Part shown: positions 56,849-64,000 of the stretch, piece by piece
Position numbering within the stretch: position 1 is the first letter of the stretch
Layout: every line of letters starts with the position of its first letter
The notes under the pieces: generated by a model
What the model was told of the DNA's origin: nothing
What the model saw: the letters and a program-made list of their open reading frames with translations, nothing else
Databases searched by the model: none
Position numbers and translations under genes: made by a program
Origin: Fagopyrum homotropicum
Taxonomy: Eukaryota; Streptophyta; Magnoliopsida; Caryophyllales; Polygonaceae
NCBI GenBank assembly: GCA_033239125.1
Contig: BSWB01000004.1
Span: 119,855,235-119,919,234 of the forward strand
Length of the DNA: 64,000 nucleotides
Direction of reading: 5' to 3'

Positions 56849-59800
56849 TCAATCAAGGTGAAGCGGGGCAATCACTTCCACCGGGGCTTCCGGGATGTAC
56901 TTCTTCAAACGATGCCCATTCACCTTGAAGTTACCACAATGATCTCCTCCTATCTCCACCGCTCCATGAGGAAAAACTTTCTTCACCACATATGGCCCGG
57001 TCCATCTTGATTTGAGCTTTCTGGGGAAGAGCCGCAGCCTTGAGTTGAAGAGAAGGACAAGGTCTCCTTCACTCAACTCTTTCGGGATGATCCTCTTATC
57101 ATGCCATCGCTTGGCTCTTTCTTTGTAGATCCGAGCATTCTCATATGCATCCAACCGGATCTCCTCAAGGGCGTTCATGTCTAGCAACCGCTTTTCTCCG
57201 GCCTCCTTGAGATCAAAATTTAGCCACCTTATAGCCCAATATGCTCGATGCTCCATCTCTACCGGAAGGTGGCAAGACTTTCCATAGACCAACTTGTAAG
57301 GAGTGGTGCCAATTGGTGTTTTGAAGGCGGTCCTATATGCCCACAAGGCATCATCGAGCTTCATAGCCCAATCCTTTCTCGTCCTTGAGACCGTCTTCTC
57401 GAGAATCCCCTTGATCTCCCGGTTGGAGATTTCCACTTGGCCACTAGTTTGGGGATGGTAAGGTGTTGCCACCTTATGAGTCACCCCATACTTAGCCAAA
57501 AGTGCCCCAAAGTTCCTATTGGTGAAGTGCTTCCCTCCATCACTTATGATCACCCTTGGTGTTCCAAACCTAGGAAAGATCACTCGGTTGAAGAACCACA
57601 CCACAACCTTGGCGTCATTTGTAGGAGAGGCGATTGCCTCCACCCATCTCGAAACATAGTCAACCGCCAATAGGATGTAGAGGTTGCCACATGAAGAAGG
57701 GAATGGTCCCATGAAGTCCACACCCCACACATCAAATATCTCTACCTCTTGTATGTTGTTCAAGGGCATCTCATTTCTCCTTGAGATGTTGCCCGTCCTT
57801 TGGCAAGCATCACAAGCTACCACAAAGCCTTGCACGTCCTTGAACAAACTTGGCCAAAAGAAACCCGATTGTAGCACCTTCGCACATGTCTTGTGTGCGC
57901 TAGCATGCCCTCCACATGGCAAGGAGTGACAATGACGGATCACACTCTCCACCTCATCCTCCGGTATGCATCTCCTAAACATTCCATCCGGGCCTCTTTT
58001 GAACAAAAGTGGCTCGCTCCAACAGTAATGCCTCACATCCTTGAAGAACTTCTTCCTTTGGGCATATGTCAAACCGGGAGGCACTTCCTCACACACAAGA
58101 TAGTTCACAATGTCGGCATACCATGGCTCACTTCCTCTAGACACTTGGAATAAGCACTCCTCCACCATTTGCAATTGCTCATCCCGGAACGAGTCATCAA
58201 TCGGGATGTCCTCTCTTTCAAGCTCCAATGGTGGGAGTCTACTAAGGTGATCCGCCACGGAGTTCTCGGATCCCTTCTTGTCCCGGATTTCCAAATCAAA
58301 CTCTTGAAGAAGAAGGATCCACCGAATCAACCTAGGTTTGACATCCTTCTTTGTAAGGAGGTAACGGATCGCAGCATGATCCGTATAAACAATGACCTTC
58401 GCTCCAACAAGGTATGACCGAAACTTCTCAAAGGCATACACCACCGCTAGCAACTCTTTCTCGGTGGTAGCATAGTTAAGTTGGGCATCATCTAGCGTCT
58501 TGCTAGCATAATAAATAGCATGAGTTTTCCCATCTTTCCTTTGCCCCAAAACAGCCCCAACAGCTACATCGCTTGCATCACACATGATCTCAAACGGTAA
58601 ACTCCAATCCGGAGGTTGCATTATAGGTGCGGAGATCAAAGCGTTCTTCAACCTACAAAAAGCTTCAAGGCAATCTTTTGAGAAAACAAATTCAACATCC
58701 TTCATTAGTAGGTTAGTAAGGGGCTTAGAAATTTTAGAGAAGTCTTGAATAAACCTCCGGTAAAAACCGGCATGCCCTAGAAAGCTTCTTACCCCTTTCA
58801 CCGAGGTAGGTGGTGGCAACTTCTCTATCGTCTCAATCTTGGCCCTATCAACCTCAATGCCACGGTTAGACACCAAGTGTCCTAACACAATACCTTCACT
58901 TACCATGAAGTGGCATTTTCCCCAATTTAAGACAAGATTTGTCTCCTCACATCTTTGCAATACTAATGACAAGTTAGCCAAGCAATCATCAAAGGAAGAA
59001 CCATAAACAGAGAAATCATCCATGAACACTTCCATGATATTTTCAATGTATTCCGAAAAGATAGCCATCATACACCTTTGGAAGGTGGCGGGTGCATTAC
59101 ACAACCCAAATGGCATTCTCCTATATGCAAAAGTACCCCATGGACATGTAAAGGTGGTTTTCTCTTGGCCATCGGGGTGGATAGGGATTTGGAAGAATCC
59201 ACTATAGCCATCTAGGTAGCAAAAATGAGAATGTTGAGCTAACCTCTCTAGCATTTGGTCAATGAAGGGGAGAGGGAAGTGGTCTTTCCTAGAGGCCATG
59301 TTCAACTTCCTATAATCAATGCACATCCTCCACCCCGTAACCGTCCTAGTTGGGATTAGTTCATTGTTCTCATTGGTCACTACGGTCATCCCACCCTTCT
59401 TAGGTACTACATGAACGGGACTAACCCACTTACTATCCGAGATAGGGTAGATAATTCCTGCATCTAGCAACTTAATGATTTCCTTCTTAACTACCTCTTT
59501 CATTATAGGATTTAACCTTCTTTGATGTTCAATAGAGGGTTTATGATTATCTTCCATCATTATCCTATGCATGCACAAAGAGGGCTTGATTCCAACATGA
59601 TCATCAATGGTGTATCCTATTGCCTTTCTATGCAGTTTCAATTCATTCAACAATCTACTAAGCTCATCATCATTCAAAGATGCATTCACAATCACCGGAT
59701 AAGTAGAATTTGAACCAAGGAAAGCATACTTCAAATGAGAAGGAAGAGGTTTAAGATCAATTTGAGGAGGACCTTTTTCGGTTGGAGACGATCCATACAA

Positions 59801-61864
59801 TGTAGGTTGAGATGATTGCAAAGCCATGGAAGCCTCCTTGAAGTCCCTTGATGATTTCTCACATTCAAGTGGTTGGTGCTGAAAAGGCTCAGGAAAATCG
59901 ACCCAGAAAGAAAAATCGGACGATTTTTCTGGCAGTAGGTCGATCTGAGTTTCTGTTTTGGCAAAACTGGCTGAAATTTCAGCCCAAGGACAAAAATCGG
60001 CCGATTTTTGCCCTCCAGTCCGATTTTTCTGGCAGTTTTCCTCTTCTTCTAGCACTTCAAACCCAACACTTGGTAGCTCGTCCAATGCATTCAAGGCCTT
60101 GATTACTTCATTGCTACTCTCCTCAACTCCTTCCTCCATCAAGCTTGAGCTAAGAACCCTCTCAAGCAGATCCTTGAGCAAGATTGAGCTCACAACTTCT
60201 CTAGACTCCTCTTCTTCAACTATGTTGAATACATCTTCATCAAGGGTTGGTCCTTTCATCATTGTGGACAGCTTGAACTTGATGTTTTCTTCTCCAATGT
60301 TGAAAGAGAGAGTCCCATTCTTGCAATCTACTAGACACCCGGAAGTAGCTAGGAAAGGCCTCCCCAAGATGATAGGAACCGGATAGTCCGCCGGGATGTC
60401 CAAAACAACAAAGTCTATGGGCACATAGAACTTCCCTAGTTGCACCGGGATATCTTCCAAGATTCCAACCGGATGAGTGATTGAGCGGTCCGCCATGTAG
60501 AGGGTCATCTTGACCGGCTTTGGCTCTCCTAGCCCAACCTTGTTGCAAAGTGCAAGCGGAATGATGCTCACACTTGCCCCAAGATCACATAGGGCGTCAT
60601 ACTTCACTTCTCCTACTCCGATTGGCACACAAAAGGATCCCGGATCCCTTAGCTTAGGAGGCATCTCCTCCTTCATCGTTTGAATCAACTCCGAGGATCT
60701 CTTTGTCATTCTTATCTCCCCATACTCCTCCAACTTCCTTTTGTTGGAGAGTATTTCCTTCAAAAACTTGCCATATGCCGGCATCCCTAAAATAGCATCC
60801 ATGAACGGAATGTTAATATGCAATTTAGACATTAGTTCAAGGAATTTACCAAAGTGATTGTCCAAGCGAGCTCTTGCTCGTGATTGAGGGAACGGTAGTG
60901 GTGGCTTGTATGGAGGTGGTGCCACATAGGTTGGCTCTACATCCTTGCTCTTGCCTCCATCTCCTTGCAAAGTTTCTTCTTCATTCACCACTTGCTTCCC
61001 CTTAGCATTCTCCTTGGGCAAAGGATCCTTCATGCTTAACCCACATCTTGTTGTAATAGCCAACACTTCGCCTCTTGGGTTTTCTTCGGTTCTCCCGGGG
61101 AGCTTTCCCGGATCTCTATGTGCCTCACCCGCCTTTTGGAACACTTGTGCTTCCAAAACCTTTTGAGCCTTAGAAATTGAAGTCACCGTGCTCTCAAGAC
61201 CACTCAACCTTCCAAGCAATTGCTCAAACATCAATTCGGTCCTATCCTTTGGAGGTTGAGTGAATCCGGGTGGAGGTTCTTGTGAAGCTCTTGGTGGTGG
61301 AGTTGTGCTTGTGGAAGCGGGAGGGTTCAAGGCTCCATCCGGGTTAGAGTAAGAAAACCCGGGATGGTTATGGTTGGGCTGGTAATTGTTGAATTGCCGG
61401 TTGTTGTTGAAGTTCCTTGGGCCTTGGTAGTTGTTGTAGTTGCCCCTTCCCATATAGTTTACATCCTCCTCCTTGGAGGATAAGTTAGCTTGTGGAAGTA
61501 CTTGAGGAGTTGCTTGATTCTTCAAAGTTGTAGCACACAACTCCCTCAAGGACTTTAGCTCGTTGTTGATGGCGTCAAGCTTGAAATTGCTCATGGTAAC
61601 CTCACTCACCTCATATGCTCCCGCCTTTCTCCCTTCACTCTTCCTATGGGAGTATTTCTCAATCACTAGAGCTTGCTTCTCCACAAACTCCCAAGCATCA
61701 TCCACATGCTTCTCCATGAAAGTCCCACCGGAAAGGGATTGGTGCTTGAATTGGCTATCTTCATCAAGTCCCTTGAAGTAGATTTCCAATAGCTCAATTT
61801 TCGGTATGCCGTGGTGTGGACAATCTAGGAGAAGGTCTTTGAATCTCTCCCAAGACTTGAACAA
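56849..61864 (-). CDS. Athila gag C-terminus and pol of element B: protease, RT, RNase H, integrase
   Basis: An uninterrupted 1671-codon frame. About 1-330 is gag C-terminus with Asn/Gly-rich stretches. The aspartic protease is at 427-436 (DLGASVSIIP). A variable linker at 610-660 is partly built of motif DNA (EKSSDFSFW, QKSADF). Reverse transcriptase follows about 750-1020 (YLDGYSGFFQIP; FMDD at 947-950), then RNase H (CDASDVAVGAVLG; SVADHLSRLP), a zinc-binding HHCC region (HCHSLPCGGHASAHKT, CDACQRTGN) and the integrase core with D (GVDFMGPF), D (IISDGGKHF) and E (NREIKGILEKT). The domains copy the RNA and insert the cDNA. The Met at 61864 is only the first in frame; the natural protein would be a gag-pol fusion, now cut by the upstream duplication. 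The open frame suggests a young insertion. Confidence 0.9.
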   Translation of the reverse strand: MFKSWERFKDLLLDCPHHGIPKIELLEIYFKGLDEDSQFKHQSLSGGTFMEKHVDDAWEFVEKQALVIEKYSHRKSEGRKAGAYEVSEVTMSNFKLDAINNELKSLRELCATTLKNQATPQVLPQANLSSKEEDVNYMGRGNYNNYQGPRNFNNNRQFNNYQPNHNHPGFSYSNPDGALNPPASTSTTPPPRASQEPPPGFTQPPKDRTELMFEQLLGRLSGLESTVTSISKAQKVLEAQVFQKAGEAHRDPGKLPGRTEENPRGEVLAITTRCGLSMKDPLPKENAKGKQVVNEEETLQGDGGKSKDVEPTYVAPPPYKPPLPFPQSRARARLDNHFGKFLELMSKLHINIPFMDAILGMPAYGKFLKEILSNKRKLEEYGEIRMTKRSSELIQTMKEEMPPKLRDPGSFCVPIGVGEVKYDALCDLGASVSIIPLALCNKVGLGEPKPVKMTLYMADRSITHPVGILEDIPVQLGKFYVPIDFVVLDIPADYPVPIILGRPFLATSGCLVDCKNGTLSFNIGEENIKFKLSTMMKGPTLDEDVFNIVEEEESREVVSSILLKDLLERVLSSSLMEEGVEESSNEVIKALNALDELPSVGFEVLEEEENCQKNRTGGQKSADFCPWAEISASFAKTETQIDLLPEKSSDFSFWVDFPEPFQHQPLECEKSSRDFKEASMALQSSQPTLYGSSPTEKGPPQIDLKPLPSHLKYAFLGSNSTYPVIVNASLNDDELSRLLNELKLHRKAIGYTIDDHVGIKPSLCMHRIMMEDNHKPSIEHQRRLNPIMKEVVKKEIIKLLDAGIIYPISDSKWVSPVHVVPKKGGMTVVTNENNELIPTRTVTGWRMCIDYRKLNMASRKDHFPLPFIDQMLERLAQHSHFCYLDGYSGFFQIPIHPDGQEKTTFTCPWGTFAYRRMPFGLCNAPATFQRCMMAIFSEYIENIMEVFMDDFSVYGSSFDDCLANLSLVLQRCEETNLVLNWGKCHFMVSEGIVLGHLVSNRGIEVDRAKIETIEKLPPPTSVKGVRSFLGHAGFYRRFIQDFSKISKPLTNLLMKDVEFVFSKDCLEAFCRLKNALISAPIMQPPDWSLPFEIMCDASDVAVGAVLGQRKDGKTHAIYYASKTLDDAQLNYATTEKELLAVVYAFEKFRSYLVGAKVIVYTDHAAIRYLLTKKDVKPRLIRWILLLQEFDLEIRDKKGSENSVADHLSRLPPLELEREDIPIDDSFRDEQLQMVEECLFQVSRGSEPWYADIVNYLVCEEVPPGLTYAQRKKFFKDVRHYCWSEPLLFKRGPDGMFRRCIPEDEVESVIRHCHSLPCGGHASAHKTCAKVLQSGFFWPSLFKDVQGFVVACDACQRTGNISRRNEMPLNNIQEVEIFDVWGVDFMGPFPSSCGNLYILLAVDYVSRWVEAIASPTNDAKVVVWFFNRVIFPRFGTPRVIISDGGKHFTNRNFGALLAKYGVTHKVATPYHPQTSGQVEISNREIKGILEKTVSRTRKDWAMKLDDALWAYRTAFKTPIGTTPYKLVYGKSCHLPVEMEHRAYWAIRWLNFDLKEAGEKRLLDMNALEEIRLDAYENARIYKERAKRWHDKRIIPKELSEGDLVLLFNSRLRLFPRKLKSRWTGPYVVKKVFPHGAVEIGGDHCGNFKVNGHRLKKYIPEAPVEVIAPLHLD

Positions 61865-62537
61865 ACTTTCTCAACCTTCCAAGCAATTGCTCAAACATTA
61901 ATTCGGTCCTATCCTTTGGAGGTTGAGTGAATCCGGGTGGAGGTTCTTGTGAAGCTCTTGGTGGTGGAGTTGGGCTTGTGGAAGCGGGAGGGTTCAAGGC
62001 TCCATCCGGGTTAGAGTAAGAAAACCCGGGATGGTTATGGTTGGGCCGGTAATTGTTGAATTGCCGGTTGTTGTTGAAGTTCCTTGGGCCTTGGTAGTTG
62101 TTGTAGTTGCCCCTTCCCATATAGTTTACATCCTCCTCCTTGGAGGATAAGTTAGCTTGTGGAAGTACTTGAGGAGTTGCTTGATTCTTCAAAGTTGTAG
62201 CACACAACTCCTTCAAGGACTTTATCTCGTTGTTGATGGCGTCAAGCTTGAAATTGCTCATGGTGACCTCACTCACCTCATATGCTCCCGCCTTTCTCCC
62301 TTCACTCTTCCTATGGGAGTATTTCTCAATCACTACAGCTTGCTTCTCCACAAACTCCCAAGCATCATCCACATGCTTCTCCATGAAAGTCCCACCGGAA
62401 AGGGATTGGAGCTTGAATTGGCTATCTTCATCAAGTCCCTTGAAGTAGATTTCCAATAGCTCAATTTTCGGTATGCGGTGGTGTGGACAATCTAGGAGAA
62501 GGTCTTTGAATCTCTCCCAAGACTTGAACAAACTTTC
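61204..62537 (-). repeat. 667 bp tandem duplication inside gag of element B
   Basis: Units 61204-61870 and 61871-62537 match except for scattered substitutions (for example KHQSL/KLQSL, ALVIEK/AVVIEK, STTPPP/SPTPPP). The length is one more than a multiple of three, so the second pass through the unit is out of frame and gag ends early. Confidence 0.95.
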
Positions 62538-63293
62538 TTTATTCTTCATCACGAAGGCATTGATCTTCCCTCTTAACTCGGTAGTCTTGGAAGGGGGGAA
62601 GAACTTAGTCAAAAACTCGGTTGTCATCTCCTCCCAAGTACCAACTCGCCCTTGTGGAATAGATTGATACCAAGCCAAGGCTTTGTCCTTAAGAGAGAAG
62701 GAGAAAGCCCTTAGCTTATGGTTGTTGCTCTCCAATCTTGGCGGTCTAAGAGTCTCCATCAAGATCTCATAATTCATTAAATGTTGATGAGGAGACTCCT
62801 CTTCCATCACTCCAAATTGATTATGCCGGATCATTTGTATAACTTGAGGGCGGAGCTCGTAGTTGTGGGCTGCGGGATCTCCTAAGTTCACACCCGGACG
62901 GTGTGCTCTTTGTGCCGGATCCATACGTCTCCCTAGGGTTTGTGGCTCTTCAATGGCAATGGGCACAACCCTATCATTAACCGCCGGCTGCGGTTGTACC
63001 ACCGGTGGTGGAGGAGGTGGAGGTTGTCGGCGATTAAGCTCTCCTTGAACAAGGGCTTGCCTAATCTCCTCAATCTCCCTCCTAGTTTCCTCTTGCCTCT
63101 CATTGGCAAGTCTCCTTTCTTCCTCCAAGAGCTCATCTCTTAGCCTTATTTGCTCTAAGGCTTCATCCAACTCAGCTTGGAGGTTTCTTCCGGCCATCTC
63201 TTTCTCTTTTCGGATGTTCTTGGATCTAGATCGAAGGGTTTTCTCCGGTTCGGGATCGAATGAAGCTAAATCCTTGCCACGAGATCTTCGCAT
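61794..63293 (-). CDS. Athila gag of element B, C-terminally truncated by a duplication
   Basis: Start chosen at 63293 (MRRSRGKDLASFDPEPEKT) because element A begins its gag with the same MRR...GK...P pattern; an upstream Met at 63335 is less likely. It has a charged coiled-coil head (MAGRNLQAELDEALEQIRLR), a Pro/Gln stretch, then the gag core (NYEILMETLRPPRLESNNHK; WYQSIPQGRVGTWEEMTTEF; CPHHRIPKIELLEIYFKG) and an Asn-rich, Tyr/Gly-rich tail. At 61870 the frame enters the duplicated unit out of phase and stops at 61794. Gag forms the particle; this one lacks its link to pol. Confidence 0.85.
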   Translation of the reverse strand: MRRSRGKDLASFDPEPEKTLRSRSKNIRKEKEMAGRNLQAELDEALEQIRLRDELLEEERRLANERQEETRREIEEIRQALVQGELNRRQPPPPPPPVVQPQPAVNDRVVPIAIEEPQTLGRRMDPAQRAHRPGVNLGDPAAHNYELRPQVIQMIRHNQFGVMEEESPHQHLMNYEILMETLRPPRLESNNHKLRAFSFSLKDKALAWYQSIPQGRVGTWEEMTTEFLTKFFPPSKTTELRGKINAFVMKNKESLFKSWERFKDLLLDCPHHRIPKIELLEIYFKGLDEDSQFKLQSLSGGTFMEKHVDDAWEFVEKQAVVIEKYSHRKSEGRKAGAYEVSEVTMSNFKLDAINNEIKSLKELCATTLKNQATPQVLPQANLSSKEEDVNYMGRGNYNNYQGPRNFNNNRQFNNYRPNHNHPGFSYSNPDGALNPPASTSPTPPPRASQEPPPGFTQPPKDRTELMFEQLLGRLRKFVQVLGEIQRPSPRLSTPRHTEN

Positions 63294-63410
63294 ACACCTA
63301 AAGATTAAGAGATGTCCTGAAAAGAAAAGACACACACCAAAGAGAGATCAAAAGCAACAAGAAAGATCTACACTAATAATCAATCACAAAATGACTCAAT
63401 CTAGACCTAG

Positions 63411-63428
63411 TCCCCGGCAACGGCGCCA
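63411..63428 (-). other. Primer binding site of element B (tRNA-Asp)
   Basis: Minus strand TGGCGCCGTTGCCGGGGA, identical to that of element A and six bases inside the LTR end. Confidence 0.92.
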
Positions 63429-63434
63429 AAAACT

Positions 63435-64000
63435 TGTTACGCTAAGATCGTGTGATGTGCACGCAATAAGCTTTAAATTTATACTCGTTATATTTATCCT
63501 AACTCCTAGCGAACCCGCAGTGTACGGGACGTTTGTAGTAGGGATAGTATTCCGAGGTCAAACACAAAGACTAAGGTGAAATCGAGTCAAACAATGATCA
63601 AAGATAGTGTAAATCTAGACTAGATAAGATGAGGAATAAAGAAAATGGAAAACACAATGTTTTTGTTGGTTTTTGTGGTGATCAAACAAAGATCACAAGT
63701 CAAACAAGGTAATAAAACAACTAACAACTCAAGCTAGCAAACAAACAAGTAACACAAAGCACAAAGTATATGATCAAGAAAGAAAAGTAGATTCTAGAGG
63801 TCAAGAATTCCGGTTATGGCATTGGACTCAAGGTTCTAAGGGTTCTAAGGACAAGTTGCGGTGTTGGGGAAAAGTGTTTCACTAATGGAAGCAATTACCG
63901 GGTAGGTCTCTCACTTCACTAGTCCCGCATCTAACTCTTATTACCGGGTAGGTCTCAAGGGGTTAGAATAAGGAATTCCACACAAACTAGATACTACTTA
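63435..64000 (-). repeat. 5' LTR of element B, incomplete at the window edge
   Basis: In plus reading it starts TGTTACGCTAAGATCG. It contains two copies of TTACCGGGTAGGTCTC (near 63895 and 63939), the counterpart of TTACCGGGTAAGTCTC in element A. The remainder lies beyond 64000. Confidence 0.85.

Larger units (their letters stand above)
54846..64000 (-). mobile_element. Athila-type Ty3/gypsy element B, runs off the right edge
   Basis: Minus-strand order is 5' LTR (from 63435, continuing beyond 64000), tRNA-Asp primer site, gag, an uninterrupted protease-RT-RNase H-integrase frame, 3' non-coding region, polypurine tract (near 55030-55044) and a 3' LTR remnant. It has the same lineage and orientation as element A. 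Its own motif family is AAAATCG-G(C/A)-CGATTTT. The only major lesion in coding DNA is the 667 bp tandem duplication between gag and pol. Confidence 0.88.

Overview
This window looks like nuclear DNA of a flowering plant, probably a eudicot. The evidence is spliced genes with GT/AG introns, an FLX-like gene, a cluster of plant-type short-chain reductase genes, and a dense load of plant transposons (Athila-type and chromovirus-type Ty3/gypsy, Copia-type LTRs, a LINE, Mutator-like elements, a Helitron and a hAT MITE). I cannot name the species. No rRNA, tRNA, CRISPR array, origin or organelle insert was recognised.

Layout. 1-9.5 kb is a nest of broken LTR retrotransposons: a minus-strand gag fragment, a plus-strand chromovirus pol remnant with its 1.76 kb LTR, a Copia-type LTR, and a second copy of the chromovirus LTR end. 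10.6-11.9 kb is a DNA transposon with terminal inverted repeats of roughly 200 bp. It lies just upstream of an intact FLX-like coiled-coil gene (leader exon near 12.0 kb, coding exons 15.5-17.2 kb). 17.9-19.2 kb holds a short Helitron, whose empty site is preserved next to it, and a 381 bp hAT MITE with a perfect 8 bp target duplication. 19.6-24.8 kb and 39.1-40.6 kb carry five copies of a TKPR2/CCRL6-like reductase: two intact six-exon genes (337 and 322 aa as I splice them) and three pseudogenes.

The two parts of the reductase cluster are separated by a plant-mobile-domain pseudogene between two TA microsatellites and by a decayed element of about 10 kb (28.2-38.5 kb). This element combines a plus-strand DUF1985/Ulp1-protease gene with a convergent minus-strand MuDR transposase. 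Its introns are filled with dozens of copies of TTCTGGTATG, nearly always in the sense orientation of the gene in that half.

45.8-64 kb is two Athila-type elements in the same orientation. Element A (45.8-54.4 kb) has lost its integrase. Element B (54.8 kb to the right edge) keeps an uninterrupted pol reading frame of 1671 codons but has a 667 bp tandem duplication that breaks gag from pol. A LINE ORF1 is split around element A.

The most interesting signals are not genes. (1) The orientation-biased motif field of the DUF1985/MuDR element resembles the motif-directed anti-silencing system known from Arabidopsis VANDAL elements. (2) Both Athila elements are sprinkled with inverted-repeat motifs sharing a TCGG(T/C)CGA core but with different self-complementary arms. 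(3) Two small hairpins, one just 3' of pol and one just before the polypurine tract, keep their pairing between A and B through compensatory base changes.
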